DNA from: Verrucomicrobiaceae bacterium
GTDB lineage: Bacteria; Verrucomicrobiota; Verrucomicrobiia; Verrucomicrobiales; Verrucomicrobiaceae
Direction: 5' to 3'
Assembly: GCA_016795465.1 (NCBI GenBank)
Contig: JAEUHK010000008.1
Span: 1 to 64,000, forward strand
Length of the DNA stretch: 64,000 nt
The number at the start of each line of letters is the position of its first letter. The stretch's first letter is position 1. A program made the position numbers and the translations under genes. Of this stretch, positions 17,110 to 26,882 are shown piece by piece. The notes beneath the pieces were generated by a model, which saw only the letters and a list, made by a program, of their open reading frames with translations, was not told where the DNA came from and did no database searches.

Positions 17110-18212
17110 ACCGCCTCGTCCTGTTCCTCGCCGCTGCTTCGTTGTCTTTTGCTCAGTCCACACCGACGCCGGATGATCAGGCGCGGTTCCTTGCCGGTTT
17201 GCCGCCGCAGGAGGGCTCGCCGCTCTTCGAACTGGCCCAGCGGGCGGAGTTTGCCCGGCATGCGAAGGGTTTGGATGCCGCATGGGAGGACATCGAGAAG
17301 CGCCAGCTCGGTGCCATTCGCGGCTGGATGCAGGAAACGCTGCCGCAGCTCGTCGCCGATACCGCGCCGCTGCTCTACGTCTTCAGCGGGCCGGATTTCC
17401 TGCACGCGAACACCTTCTACCCGAACGCCAGCACCTACATCTTGTGCGGCATCGAGCCCGTGGGCACGCCGCCGGATGTCACGAAGCTCGGCGGCGACTC
17501 GCTCGACCACTCGTTGCGGAACCTGCGCAACTCTCTCGAGGCCATCTTGAGCTTCAGCTTCTTCATCACCTCCTCGATGAAGAACGACCTCTCCGCGAAC
17601 GCCACCAAGCTCAGCGGCACCATCCCCGTCATTTACACCTTCCTCGCCCGCAGCGGCTGCCACATCGATAGCGTCGAGCTCATCGGCCTCGACAAAGAGG
17701 GCAAGGAAGGCCCGCACGAGGGCTCGAAGCATCCCGGCGTCAAAATCGGCTTCACCGGCAAAGCGGGCCAAAAGCAGACCGTGTATTATTTCTCCACGAA
17801 TCTGGCCACCTGGATGATCAAGCAGGACCCCGGCTTCATCCGCTTCTGCGAGGGCCTCAGTGCGCCGAACGGCTTCACGAAATCCGCCTCCTATCTCATG
17901 CACCTGAAGGAGTTCGACGCCGTGCGGGACCTGCTCCTCGCCCGATGCTCCACCCTCCTCCAGGACGACACCGGCGTGATGTGGAAGGACTTCCCCCGCG
18001 AGGTCTGGACGCCGAAGGCCTACGGCTGGTATCCCGGCCCCATCGCCCGCTTCAAAGACCAGTATCAGGCCGACCTCGCGGAGGTGTACAAGGCCGGCGA
18101 CGTGCCGCCCATCCCCTTCGGCATCGGCTACAACTGGCGTCCCAAGATGAGCACCCTCATCTTCGCCCAAGCCAAACGCGAAATCCGCAAGGCGCTCCCG
18201 GTGCAGGAGTGA
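17106..18212 (+). CDS. Secreted conserved hypothetical protein
   Basis: 368 residues with an N-terminal signal peptide (MNRLVLFLAAASLSFAQ). The mature part is rich in aromatic residues and contains LYVFSGPDFLHANTFYPNA near residue 95, a GIEPVG turn and a conserved-looking C-terminal block (GIGYNWRPKMSTLIFA). No catalytic motif is recognised. The four-base overlap with the permease suggests co-expression, so it may assist uptake or act on the same nutrient. It also borders the long leader of the respiratory operon. Confidence 0.8.
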   Translation: MNRLVLFLAAASLSFAQSTPTPDDQARFLAGLPPQEGSPLFELAQRAEFARHAKGLDAAWEDIEKRQLGAIRGWMQETLPQLVADTAPLLYVFSGPDFLHANTFYPNASTYILCGIEPVGTPPDVTKLGGDSLDHSLRNLRNSLEAILSFSFFITSSMKNDLSANATKLSGTIPVIYTFLARSGCHIDSVELIGLDKEGKEGPHEGSKHPGVKIGFTGKAGQKQTVYYFSTNLATWMIKQDPGFIRFCEGLSAPNGFTKSASYLMHLKEFDAVRDLLLARCSTLLQDDTGVMWKDFPREVWTPKAYGWYPGPIARFKDQYQADLAEVYKAGDVPPIPFGIGYNWRPKMSTLIFAQAKREIRKALPVQE

Positions 18213-18409
18213 GTTTTGAACCACCGAAACTCCCGCGTCAAAACGCCGCGGCGGGCTGAAAAATCAAGGGGTGCGGGGCTTTTGAGGTTTTGGCGGTAAA
18301 GCAGGCTTTTTGGGGCAAAAAAATAGCCTCGAAAAGGGCTGGCAGAGAAGGGGATTTGCCTTCGCTCGCCGATGGGGGCGGGATTTTTTCAAAAATCTTA
18401 TTTCTCCGG

Positions 18410-18438
18410 TTGCGTGGGGATTGTGCCAATCCTATTCT
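18410..18438 (+). promoter_or_regulatory. Candidate promoter for the respiratory operon
   Basis: TTGCGT (18410-18415) and TATTCT (18433-18438) are spaced by 17 bases, matching sigma-70 spacing with 3/6 and 4/6 consensus bases. Transcription would begin near 18445, at the edge of the palindrome that follows. The rest of the 271-bp leader (18213-18483) shows no ORF of note. Confidence 0.35.
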
Positions 18439-18445
18439 GGGCTTC

Positions 18446-18465
18446 CTTGTGAAATATTTCACAAG
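18446..18465. promoter_or_regulatory. CRP/FNR-superfamily-type palindromic operator
   Basis: A perfect 20-bp palindrome whose core is TGTGA-AATATT-TCACA (18448-18463), identical in form to the CRP half-site consensus with 6-bp spacing. It lies 18 bases before the actA start codon and just downstream of the candidate promoter. Confidence 0.65.
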
Positions 18466-18483
18466 CTCTTTCGACCGCAATTT

Positions 18484-19290
18484 ATGGGCAACTTTTTTCC
18501 GCGCTGGACCAACTGGCTTCCCCTCAAGGTAGGCATCGCTGTCGTGTTCATTGCTCTCGGCGTGAGCATGGGCGTCGCTTACTATTTCACCCCGAAATAC
18601 ACCCGTGTGGGCTATGAGCCGACGCAGCCGGTGCCGTTCTCCCACAAAATCCACGCCGGCCAGCTCGGTCTGGACTGCCGCATCTGCCACAGCTTTGGCG
18701 AGGCCTCCAGCCACTCGAACGTGCCGACGAACCAGACCTGCTTCAACTGCCACGGCCAGGGCAAGGGCGGCATCCGCGCCGCGTCTCCGAAGCTGGAACT
18801 GGTGCAAAAGGCTCACGAAACGGGCAAATCGATCCCCTGGGTGAAGGTGCACAAGGCACCTGACTACGTTTACTTCAACCACAGCGCCCACCTGAACCGC
18901 GGCATCTCCTGCGTGTCCTGCCACGGCAAGGTGAACGAGATGGAAGTCGTCCGCCACGACCAGCCGCAGTCGATGGGCTGGTGCCTGGACTGCCACCGCA
19001 ACCCGGAGAAGAACCTCCGCCCGCTGGACTATGTGACGAATCTCAATTTCAAGCCCGCCGACCTCAAGCGTGCGGACTTCTACAAGGGCCTGCTCGACAA
19101 GAAGGTGCCCGCTGGCGAGATCGCCGAGGTGATCGGCGGCGAAGGCGCGAAGGCCGAGGGCCTGGACGCCCTCGTGGCCCTCGCGGAGAAGACTTACGGC
19201 AAAGAAGTGACCCAGAAAGAAGTGGGCACGCAGCTCAAGAAGCACTGGCAGATCCAGCCGCCGGAAAACTGCACCGCCTGCCATCGCTAA
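18484..19290 (+). CDS. actA: Alternative complex III subunit A, pentahaem cytochrome c
   Basis: 268 residues from the ATG at 18484; a longer frame to 18310 would run through the operator and lacks any signal. A single N-terminal membrane anchor (VGIAVVFIALGVSMGVAYYF) is followed by a periplasmic domain with five CxxCH haem sites: CRICH (65), CFNCH (86), CVSCH (143), CLDCH (167) and CTACH (263). This matches ActA of alternative complex III, which carries electrons away from the Fe-S subunit to cytochrome c or directly to an oxidase. It heads the run of ACIII genes in the canonical A-F order. Confidence 0.95.
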   Translation: MGNFFPRWTNWLPLKVGIAVVFIALGVSMGVAYYFTPKYTRVGYEPTQPVPFSHKIHAGQLGLDCRICHSFGEASSHSNVPTNQTCFNCHGQGKGGIRAASPKLELVQKAHETGKSIPWVKVHKAPDYVYFNHSAHLNRGISCVSCHGKVNEMEVVRHDQPQSMGWCLDCHRNPEKNLRPLDYVTNLNFKPADLKRADFYKGLLDKKVPAGEIAEVIGGEGAKAEGLDALVALAEKTYGKEVTQKEVGTQLKKHWQIQPPENCTACHR

Positions 19291-19317
19291 CCCCGCGCCC
19301 CCACCTTTCCCCGACAC

Positions 19318-22300
19318 ATGAAACGCAATTGGATTCATCCCGAGGAGCCGCAGAACGCGAAGCGCTACTGGCGCAGCACGGCCGAGCTCGAGCGTCGTGA
19401 GAGCTTTTTGAAGGACCTTGGCCGCGAGTTCCCCGCGGGCGACACCCTCACGCCGGAAGAGGCCGAAAACGGCCGCCGCGACTTTTTGAAGATCATGGGC
19501 GCCAGCGTGGGCCTGATGGGCCTCGCCTCCTGCCGCCGTCCGATCACGACGATCCTGCCCTACACGCAGCACGTCGAGTGGATGGTGCCGGGCAAGCCGG
19601 TGCTTTTCGCCACCACGATGCCCCGCAGCGGCGGTGCCACGCCCCTCGTGGTGACCGTGCATGAAGGCCGCCCCACGCATCTCTCGGGCAATCCCCTCCA
19701 CCCCCTCGGTGGCGGTATTGATTCCTTCGCGCAGGCTTCCGTGCTCGACCTTTACGACCCGGACCGCTCCCAGAAGCCCCTCGGCGCTGGCAAAGCCATT
19801 TCCTGGGCCAAGGCGAACGAACTGATCGCGGCGGCCGCGGCCGAGGCGAAGAAGTCCTCCGGTGCCGGTCTGGGCATCGTCGTGGGTGCCACGACCTCCC
19901 CCACCTACCTCCGCCTGCTCGGCGAGGTGAAGACGGCCTTCCCGCAGGCCAAATTGTACAGCTACGAAGCCGTCGGCGGTGACGCCCAGGCGGTGAACAA
20001 GGAAGTCCTCGGAGCCGGCGTGAAGCCCTTCGTGAAATTTAGCAAGGCGATGCGCATCCTGGCGCTCGATTGCGACTTCCTCGGCGTCGATCCGGTCGCG
20101 GGCGAGCCGATCAAGGAATTCACCAAGCATCGTGCGAAGGAAACGAAGGCGGCGGAGAAGGACATGAACCGTCTCTACGTCCTCGAAAACCGCTACACCC
20201 TCACCGGTGGCATGGCGGACCATCGCAAGGCCATCCCGGCGGCCCTCATCCCTGCCGCTGCCGCCCTCATCGCCGAGCAGCTCGGTGATGCCTCCGGCAA
20301 GGCGCTCGCCGCCTCCGCCCCGCAGGCGCTGAAGGACTGGATCGCCCCCGCCGTCCGCGATTTGATCGACAACAAGGGCTCCGCCGTCGTGCTGGCCGGT
20401 TCCCGCTGCTCCGCCGAGGTCCACGCCCTCGTCGCCAGCATCAACAACGCTCTCGGTGCCTACGGCTCCGCCATCGACCTCCTCCAGGAGGCTCCGAAGC
20501 CTGACATGGCTGACTTCGCCGCCCTCCAGGCCGATGTCTCCGGCGGTCAGCTCAAGACCCTCGTCTCCCTGACGCCCGCCAGCCTCTTTTACGATGCGCC
20601 GGACGCCGCCGCCTTTGCCAAGCTGATCACCGAAAAGGGTGTGAAGCTCGTCCACGTCGGCTCGCTGCTGAATTCGACCGCCCTGCACGCGGCGCTGCAC
20701 ATCCCGGCCGCTCACTACCTCGAAGCCTGGGGCGATGTCCGTGCCGCGGACGGCACCTACTCCATCGTCCAGCCGATGATCGCCCCGCTCTACGACGGAG
20801 CGAGCAAGAACGACGTCCTGCTGGCCCTCCTTGGCCGCAAGAAGCTCGGCCCGGCTGAAAAGCCCGCCGATGGCGCTGCGCCTGCCGAAGACGCCGGTTA
20901 CATCGCCGTTCGCGATACCTTTGCGCAGGTCGCCGGCGGTCTCGACGAGTCGAAGTGGAACTTCACCCTTCGCGACGGCTTCCTGAAAGCCTCCGCCTAC
21001 GCCCGGGCGAACGCCAGCGTGAACGCCGCCGCCGTCGGCACGATCGTTTCCAAGGCTCCACAGGAAAAAAAGGGTCGCCAAGAAGAAGGCCTGTTTGAAA
21101 TTGTTTTGACGCCTTCGTCCAGTGTTTACGACGGTCGCTACATCAACAACGCCTGGCTTCAGGAAGCTCCTGATCCGATCACCAAGCTCACTTGGGAAAA
21201 CGCCGCTTGGGTTAGTTCTGCCGACTTCAAGCGTCTCGGCCTCGAAGACGGCCAGCACATCGTCATCCGCGTGAATGGCGCTGAGATCGAAATCCCGGCC
21301 ATCGAGGCTCCGGGCCATGTTTCCAATTCCATCACCATCCCGCTGGGTTACGGCCAGAACAACGTCGGCACCGTCGGCGGCGAAAAAGGCGTGAATGGCT
21401 ACGTCCTACGCCGCCTGCCCGGCCAGTTCGTGATCGGCGGCGCGAAGGTCGAGGTGCTTGGCACCGTCGCCGAGCTCGCCATCACGCAGACGCAGAACAC
21501 CATGGAAGGCCGCGCGGTGTATCGCGAAGGCACCTTGGAGACCTTCAACGCGGACACCGAGTTCGCCCAGAAGACGGGCATGGACTCCCACATCCCGGAG
21601 AACATTTCCTTCTACAAAGGCCAGGTCGGCGTGAAGTCCGAGGACAACAAGGACGGCTTCGACTACGAGACGAAGCACCAGTGGGGCATGTCCATCGACC
21701 TCAGCAAGTGCATCGGCTGCACCGCGTGCATCGTCGCCTGCCAGAGCGAGAACAACATCCCGGTCGTCGGCAAGAATCAGGTCCGCAAAGGCCGTCTCAT
21801 GCAATGGATCCGCATGGACCGCTACTTCGCCGTCGCCAAGACCGGCATCAATAATGTCGCGCAGGAGTCCACCTGGGCCGAAGACAATCCGACGCCGGAA
21901 CAGCTCGAAAACGCCGAGATGGTGCATCAGCCGCTGGCCTGCCAGCAGTGCGAAGCCGCTCCGTGTGAAACCGTCTGCCCCGTGAACGCCACCGTCCACA
22001 CCGACGACGGCCTCAACGCGATGGCTTACAACCGCTGCATCGGCACCCGCTACTGCGCCAACAATTGCCCTTACACCGCCCGCCGCTTCAACTGGTTCGA
22101 CTACAACAAGCGCAATCCGCTCGTCGAGACCGAGAAGCTTGGCATCAAGGCCAACAACCTCTACTTCGGCCCCATCGGCGAGAAGAAGGAAGACGAAAGC
22201 ATCCGTCTTCAGCGCAATCCGAACGTCACCGTCCGCATGCGTGGTGTCATCGAGAAATGCACCTACTGCGTGCAGCGTCTCGAAGCCGCCAAGATCCTGC

Positions 22301-22578
22301 AGAAGCAGGTCCAGCGCGACTCGAAGAACTTCCGCGTGCCCACCGACAGCGTCAAAACCGCCTGCCAGCAGTCCTGCCCGGCCGATGCCATCGTGTTTGG
22401 CGACCTCGCCGACGCGAAGAGCAGCGTGAACACCGCCAAGGCCTCCCCGCGCAACTACCAGGTGCTCAAGTACATCGGCACCCGCCCCCGCACGAGCTAC
22501 CTGGCCCGCCTGCGCAATCCGAACAAGAACATGCCGGGGGCTGAAAACATCGCCGTCTGGAGTGGCAACCAGTATTAA
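19318..22578 (+). CDS. actB: Alternative complex III subunit B, molybdopterin-fold/Fe-S protein
   Basis: 1086 residues, a fusion of a molybdopterin-oxidoreductase-like part (about 70-720) and a four-cluster ferredoxin part (about 780-1050). A Tat motif (NGRRDFLKIMG, RR at 53-54) ends in a lipobox (LASC, Cys72), predicting export and lipid anchoring. Fe-S ligands include CIGCTACIVAC (from 798), CQQCEAAPCETVCP, CIGTRYCANNCP and CTYC with a later CQQSCP. In characterised ACIII the large domain has lost the Mo cofactor and the clusters take electrons from quinol oxidation. It is located on the periplasmic side with ActA and the ActC membrane subunit. Confidence 0.95.
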   Translation: MKRNWIHPEEPQNAKRYWRSTAELERRESFLKDLGREFPAGDTLTPEEAENGRRDFLKIMGASVGLMGLASCRRPITTILPYTQHVEWMVPGKPVLFATTMPRSGGATPLVVTVHEGRPTHLSGNPLHPLGGGIDSFAQASVLDLYDPDRSQKPLGAGKAISWAKANELIAAAAAEAKKSSGAGLGIVVGATTSPTYLRLLGEVKTAFPQAKLYSYEAVGGDAQAVNKEVLGAGVKPFVKFSKAMRILALDCDFLGVDPVAGEPIKEFTKHRAKETKAAEKDMNRLYVLENRYTLTGGMADHRKAIPAALIPAAAALIAEQLGDASGKALAASAPQALKDWIAPAVRDLIDNKGSAVVLAGSRCSAEVHALVASINNALGAYGSAIDLLQEAPKPDMADFAALQADVSGGQLKTLVSLTPASLFYDAPDAAAFAKLITEKGVKLVHVGSLLNSTALHAALHIPAAHYLEAWGDVRAADGTYSIVQPMIAPLYDGASKNDVLLALLGRKKLGPAEKPADGAAPAEDAGYIAVRDTFAQVAGGLDESKWNFTLRDGFLKASAYARANASVNAAAVGTIVSKAPQEKKGRQEEGLFEIVLTPSSSVYDGRYINNAWLQEAPDPITKLTWENAAWVSSADFKRLGLEDGQHIVIRVNGAEIEIPAIEAPGHVSNSITIPLGYGQNNVGTVGGEKGVNGYVLRRLPGQFVIGGAKVEVLGTVAELAITQTQNTMEGRAVYREGTLETFNADTEFAQKTGMDSHIPENISFYKGQVGVKSEDNKDGFDYETKHQWGMSIDLSKCIGCTACIVACQSENNIPVVGKNQVRKGRLMQWIRMDRYFAVAKTGINNVAQESTWAEDNPTPEQLENAEMVHQPLACQQCEAAPCETVCPVNATVHTDDGLNAMAYNRCIGTRYCANNCPYTARRFNWFDYNKRNPLVETEKLGIKANNLYFGPIGEKKEDESIRLQRNPNVTVRMRGVIEKCTYCVQRLEAAKILQKQVQRDSKNFRVPTDSVKTACQQSCPADAIVFGDLADAKSSVNTAKASPRNYQVLKYIGTRPRTSYLARLRNPNKNMPGAENIAVWSGNQY

Positions 22579-22710
22579 TGACGAATGCAGAATGCCGAAT
22601 GACGAATTGAACCTCGAATGATGACCCTTCTGAAGAACAGCACGAATCTCCCTGCCATGAGCGGCGCAGCCGCCTGGGCATTCGTCATTCCTCATTCCTC
22701 ATTCGTCATT
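22577..22710. repeat. Iterated-word inverted repeat, family A, between actB and actC
   Basis: The left arm 22577-22608 (AATGACGAATGCAGAATG and further words) begins inside the actB stop codon. The right arm 22678-22710 repeats ATTCGTCATTC/CTCATTC. About 70 bases lie between. It occupies nearly all of the 153-bp actB-actC gap, ending 21 bases before the actC start. Confidence 0.8.
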
Positions 22711-22731
22711 TAACCCACTTTCCACAAACCA

Positions 22732-24195
22732 ATGTCCTCCGAAGCAGCCGCTCCCGCCACACCCCGGATACTCGACCGTGAGCCCCTGGTCCTGAACAAC
22801 AGGTCCTACTCGTGGATCACGAACCGCATCTGCGGCATCGTGGAAAACAAGCAGCCCGCCCTTTGGTGGATCTTGTTCATCCCCTCCGTGCTGCTCACCG
22901 GCGTGATGGCCTTCTGCTTCATCTACCTCATCAGCACTGGTGTCGGTGTCTGGGGCCAGAAGCAGCCTGTCGCCTGGGCGTGGGACATCACGAACTTCGT
23001 GTTCTGGATCGGTATCGGTCACGCCGGAACGCTGATTTCGGCCATTTTGTTCCTGACCCGCCAGAAGTGGCGCACGTCTGTGAACCGCGCCGCTGAGGCC
23101 ATGACGATCTTCGCCGTGATGTGCGCCGGTCTCTTCCCGGCCTTCCACGTCGGTCGTGTGTGGATGGTGTGGTTCCTCGCTCCGATCCCGAACGCCAACG
23201 CCATCTGGCAAAACTTCAAATCGCCCCTGCTGTGGGACGTGTTCGCCGTTTCGACCTACTTCAGCGTTTCCGCCGTTTTCTGGTATCTCGGCCTTGTTCC
23301 TGACCTTGCCACGCTGCGTGATCGCTGCCGTCCGGGCCTGAAAAAGTTCTTCTACGGCCTCTTCGCCATCGGCTGGCGTGGCGGCAACCGTCACTGGAGC
23401 CACTACGAGACGGCCTATATGCTCCTCGCGGCCCTTTCGACCCCGCTGGTGCTCTCCGTGCACTCCGTCGTGTCCTTTGACTTCGCCACCTCCGTCGTCC
23501 CCGGCTGGCACACCACCATCTTCCCGCCCTACTTCGTGGCTGGCGCTATCTTCGGCGGTTTTGCCATGGTGCTCACGCTCATGATCCCGGTGCGCCGCAT
23601 CTACGGTCTGGACGATCTCCTCACGCCGAAGCACGTGGACAACATGGCGAAGATCATCCTGCTCACGGGCACGATCGTTGGTTACGCCTACTGCATGGAA
23701 CTCTTCATGGCCTATTACAGCGCCAACCCGTATGAAGCGGCTGCTTTCACCCTCCGCGGCCTCACTGGTCCGTCCATCTGGGCCTACGCCTTGATGTTCA
23801 GCTTCAACGTCTTCGCTCCGCAGCTCTTCTGGTATCGCCCCTTCCGCCACAACATGGTCGTCGTGATGTTCGTCTGCATGTGCGTGAACATGGGCATGTG
23901 GTATGAGCGCTATGTGATCATCGCCACCACCCTGGAGCGTCACATGACGCCGGGCTCCTGGGGCGAGTACAGCGCCACCTGGGTCGATCAATGGACCTTC
24001 ATCGGCACCTTCGGCTTCTTCATGATGCTGTTCCTGTTGTTCCTGCGCTTCCTGCCTGTCATCGCCATCGGCGAAGTGAAGGGCGTGCTGCCGCAGTCTG
24101 ACCCCCACTTCGACGACCATGCCGAGAAAGGCATCCAGGAAGAGGACCTCATGGCCTATCCTGACCGTCACGTCGCCAAACCCGTCGCCGCCTAA
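22732..24195 (+). CDS. actC: Alternative complex III subunit C, NrfD/PsrC-like quinol-oxidising membrane protein
   Basis: 487 residues with about ten membrane helices. The NrfD/PsrC family segments are clear: [18 protein letters not shown] near residue 87, the [25 protein letters not shown] region near 225, and [19 protein letters not shown] near 265. In ACIII the subunit holds the quinol site and a proposed proton path. It lies between actB and actD in the normal order. The leader lacks a Shine-Dalgarno (TTCCACAAACCAATG). Confidence 0.95.
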   Translation: MSSEAAAPATPRILDREPLVLNNRSYSWITNRICGIVENKQPALWWILFIPSVLLTGVMAFCFIYLISTGVGVWGQKQPVAWAWDITNFVFWIGIGHAGTLISAILFLTRQKWRTSVNRAAEAMTIFAVMCAGLFPAFHVGRVWMVWFLAPIPNANAIWQNFKSPLLWDVFAVSTYFSVSAVFWYLGLVPDLATLRDRCRPGLKKFFYGLFAIGWRGGNRHWSHYETAYMLLAALSTPLVLSVHSVVSFDFATSVVPGWHTTIFPPYFVAGAIFGGFAMVLTLMIPVRRIYGLDDLLTPKHVDNMAKIILLTGTIVGYAYCMELFMAYYSANPYEAAAFTLRGLTGPSIWAYALMFSFNVFAPQLFWYRPFRHNMVVVMFVCMCVNMGMWYERYVIIATTLERHMTPGSWGEYSATWVDQWTFIGTFGFFMMLFLLFLRFLPVIAIGEVKGVLPQSDPHFDDHAEKGIQEEDLMAYPDRHVAKPVAA

Positions 24196-24215
24196 TTTCA
24201 CCCCTGCACCTGACT

Positions 24216-24818
24216 GTGAGCACCACCCTCAAACGAGTACACGGCTACCTGGCGGAGTTTGACAACGTCCAGGACCTCTACCATGCCGCCGAGCACGTGC
24301 GCGATGCCGGCTACAACCGCTGGGATGTGCATTCGCCCTTCCCCATCCACGGCATGGACAAGGCCATGGGCAATCCCCGCTCCATCCTGCCGAAGCTCGT
24401 CTTCTGCGGTGGTATCACCGGCACCACGGTGGCTTTCATCCTCCAGACCGTCACCCAGACGAACTTCTGGCGTGACCAAATGGGCCTCGGCTTCGTGCAG
24501 GACATCGTCGAGACCTACCCGACCATCGTGCAGGCCAAGCCGACGGACATCTGGACACTTCCGGCCTTCTTCCCGGTGATGTTCGAGCTCACCATCCTTT
24601 TCTCGGCCTTCACCACCCTCTTCGGCCTGCTCGCCCTCATGGGCCTGCCACGCTGGAATCACCCTCTCTTTGCCTCGAAGCGCTTCGCGAAGTTCTCCGA
24701 CGACGGTTTCTTCGTCTGCATCGAGGCCCGCGACCCGAAATTCAGCCAGGACGGCACCAAGGCCCTTCTTGAGAAGATCGGCGGCAAGAACATCGAACTC
24801 GTGGAGGACGAAATCTAA
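24216..24818 (+). CDS. actD: Alternative complex III subunit D (DUF3341)
   Basis: 200 residues from a GTG start at 24216. The N-terminal domain has the DUF3341 opening (GYLAEFDNVQDLYHAAEHVRDAGY) and the conserved DVHSPFPIHGMDKAMG. Two central membrane helices follow (LVFCGGITGTTVAFILQ; FFPVMFELTILFSAF), then a cytoplasmic tail. It is a structural membrane subunit of ACIII. It is separated from actC and actE by about 20 bases each, so it is co-transcribed. Confidence 0.93.
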   Translation: MSTTLKRVHGYLAEFDNVQDLYHAAEHVRDAGYNRWDVHSPFPIHGMDKAMGNPRSILPKLVFCGGITGTTVAFILQTVTQTNFWRDQMGLGFVQDIVETYPTIVQAKPTDIWTLPAFFPVMFELTILFSAFTTLFGLLALMGLPRWNHPLFASKRFAKFSDDGFFVCIEARDPKFSQDGTKALLEKIGGKNIELVEDEI

Positions 24819-24838
24819 GCCCCGGCAGCCCTACGACC

Positions 24839-25516
24839 ATGAAGTACTTCTTCCTCAGCTACCTTTTCATCGGCGCCATCATCGTGAGCGCCTTCGGCCT
24901 CCGCGGCTCCAAGTCCGAACTGCCTCCCATCGAGGTCTTTGACGACATGGACCATCAGGCCAAGCTCAAGTATCAGGCCGCCAGCGAGTTCTTCGCCGAT
25001 GGTCGCGGTGCCCGCCTGCCTGTGAAGGGCACGGTGCCCATGGGCTTCGAAATCCCTGCCAAGCCCGCCGCCGATGGCGAAAAGCCCACGCGTTTTGCCT
25101 TCACCAACGGCCTCAGCTACTACCAGACCGGCAAAATCGGCGATTTCTATGGTGACGGCCTCCCCACGGAGATCACCAGCGACCCGCTGGTTTACAACGA
25201 AGCCTTCATCAAGCGCGGTGAGCAGCGTTACGGCATCCACTGCGCCGTCTGCCACGGTGCCAGCGGCAATGGCAAGGGCATCACGTCGAAGTTCGGCATC
25301 ATGACCGCCTTCAACTTCCAGCAGGCCGGCAACACCGATCCTGCCAACGCCGCCGCTTTCCGCGCCGACGGAGCCATCTTCGACGTCATCACCAACGGCA
25401 AAGGCCTCATGGGAGGCTACGGCGGCAATATCACCCTCCGTGACCGCTGGGCCATCGTCGCCTACATCCGCGCCCTCCAACAGGCCGCCAAGGACAGCGG
25501 AGCCACCCTTCAATAA
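24839..25516 (+). CDS. actE: Alternative complex III subunit E, monohaem cytochrome c
   Basis: 225 residues. An N-terminal hydrophobic segment (FFLSYLFIGAIIVSAFGL) exports and anchors it. One class I cytochrome c domain has CAVCHGASGNGKG near residue 135 and the distal GLMGGYGGNI segment near 186, which supplies a likely Met ligand. It is a periplasmic electron carrier subunit of ACIII. Its gene fits the conserved order A-F. Confidence 0.93.
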   Translation: MKYFFLSYLFIGAIIVSAFGLRGSKSELPPIEVFDDMDHQAKLKYQAASEFFADGRGARLPVKGTVPMGFEIPAKPAADGEKPTRFAFTNGLSYYQTGKIGDFYGDGLPTEITSDPLVYNEAFIKRGEQRYGIHCAVCHGASGNGKGITSKFGIMTAFNFQQAGNTDPANAAAFRADGAIFDVITNGKGLMGGYGGNITLRDRWAIVAYIRALQQAAKDSGATLQ

Positions 25517-25537
25517 CGGCATCACACGAATTCCGGC

Positions 25538-26860
25538 ATGAGTCACCACGTCTCCTTCAACGATCTGCCCCAGGGCGGTGAAAAATTCGAACCCGCCAAG
25601 GGCGGCAAGCTCATCGGGGCCCTCGGCCTCGTCGGCGTGCTCGGTCTGGCTGCTTCCGCGTTCTTCTTCTTCAAGAACACGGACACCTTCGCCTACTCCT
25701 GGCTCTTCGCGATCTTCTTCACCTTCACGTTCTGCGTGGGTGGCGTCTTCTGGATCATGCTCCACGCCGCCTCGAACTCGAGCTGGGGCGTCGCCATCCG
25801 TCGTCTGTGGGAAAACCTCGCCAACATGGTCGTCATCCTCGGCCTGCTCGCCAGCCCGCTGCTCATCCCTGCGGTGAACAAGCACCTCTACGAATGGATG
25901 AATCATCATCGCGATGCCGCGCATCACGCGGCCGAGCATGGCGGTAGCGTCAAAGAGGCGCTGCACCACATGGCGCACGACAATCCGCATCTGCACATCC
26001 TGTATTCGAAGTTCGGTTACCTGAACATCAGCAACCACTTCATCCCGCCCTTCTCCTGGCAGACACGCTTCGTGCTCTACTTCCTCATCCTCGGCTACAT
26101 CGCCCGCGTGATGCGCAAGAAGTCCCTCGCCCAGGAGCAGGATGGCGACATCAAGCACACCATCTCCTCCCGTCAGTTCTCCTGCCGCTGGCTGCTGTTC
26201 TTCGCCCTCACCTCCACCTTCGCCGCCGTCGATTGGCTCATGAGCCTCGACTACTCGTGGTTCTCCACCATGTGGGGCGTGTACATCTTCGCCGGCAGCG
26301 CCTGGTCCTCCATGGCCCTCACGATCCTGCTCGTCACCTGGCTGAAGAGCCTCGGCTACCTCCAAAAGGTCGTCACCGAGGAACACTACCACCTCATGGG
26401 CAAGCTGCTCTTCGCCTTCACGGTGTTCTGGGCCTACATCGCCTTCTCGCAGTATTTCCTCATCTGGTATGCCAACATCACCGAGGAAACCCGCTTCTAC
26501 CTCACGCGTAACACCGAAGGCTGGCGCGGCGTGTCGATCTTCATCGTCGTCGGTCACTTCGTGGCTCCCTTCCTTGCCCTTCTCTCGCAGGCCCGCAAAA
26601 AGAAGCCCTACGTCATGGTCTTCGTCTGCCTCTGGGTCATCTTCATGCACCTCGTGGACATGTACTGGAACGTCATCCCTGAGCGCGGCCCCTCCCTCGG
26701 TATCGGCTGGTGGGTGGACGGCGCCTGGATTCAGGACGTGGCCGCTCTCCTCGGTGTCTTCGGCACCATGGGCTTCCTCTTCCTCCGCGGTCTTTCCAAA
26801 TACAGCCTCTATCCGTGGCGTGACCCTCGCCTGATCGAGTCCGTGAACGTCGTGAACTGA
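25538..26860 (+). CDS. actF: Alternative complex III subunit F, NrfD-like membrane protein
   Basis: 440 residues with about ten membrane helices, a shorter NrfD-like paralogue of ActC. Typical segments are FCVGGVFWIMLHAASNSSWGVAIRRL near residue 68, TSTFAAVDWLMSLDYSWFSTMWGVY near 226, and VMVFVCLWVIFMHLVDMYWNVIP near 365. In ACIII ActF contributes a second proposed proton half-channel. A His-rich loop (HHRDAAHHAAEHGG, about 122-135) is visible between helices. It completes the actABCDEF set. Confidence 0.94.
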   Translation: MSHHVSFNDLPQGGEKFEPAKGGKLIGALGLVGVLGLAASAFFFFKNTDTFAYSWLFAIFFTFTFCVGGVFWIMLHAASNSSWGVAIRRLWENLANMVVILGLLASPLLIPAVNKHLYEWMNHHRDAAHHAAEHGGSVKEALHHMAHDNPHLHILYSKFGYLNISNHFIPPFSWQTRFVLYFLILGYIARVMRKKSLAQEQDGDIKHTISSRQFSCRWLLFFALTSTFAAVDWLMSLDYSWFSTMWGVYIFAGSAWSSMALTILLVTWLKSLGYLQKVVTEEHYHLMGKLLFAFTVFWAYIAFSQYFLIWYANITEETRFYLTRNTEGWRGVSIFIVVGHFVAPFLALLSQARKKKPYVMVFVCLWVIFMHLVDMYWNVIPERGPSLGIGWWVDGAWIQDVAALLGVFGTMGFLFLRGLSKYSLYPWRDPRLIESVNVVN

Positions 26861-26882
26861 TTCAGCCCTTTTCGCTTTTCCC

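Noticed and set aside
18238..21318. 1026-residue open frame on the minus strand opposite actA/actB
   Set aside because: It is a GC-skew shadow: the opposite strand encodes clear ACIII subunits, and the frame lacks domains and a sensible start.
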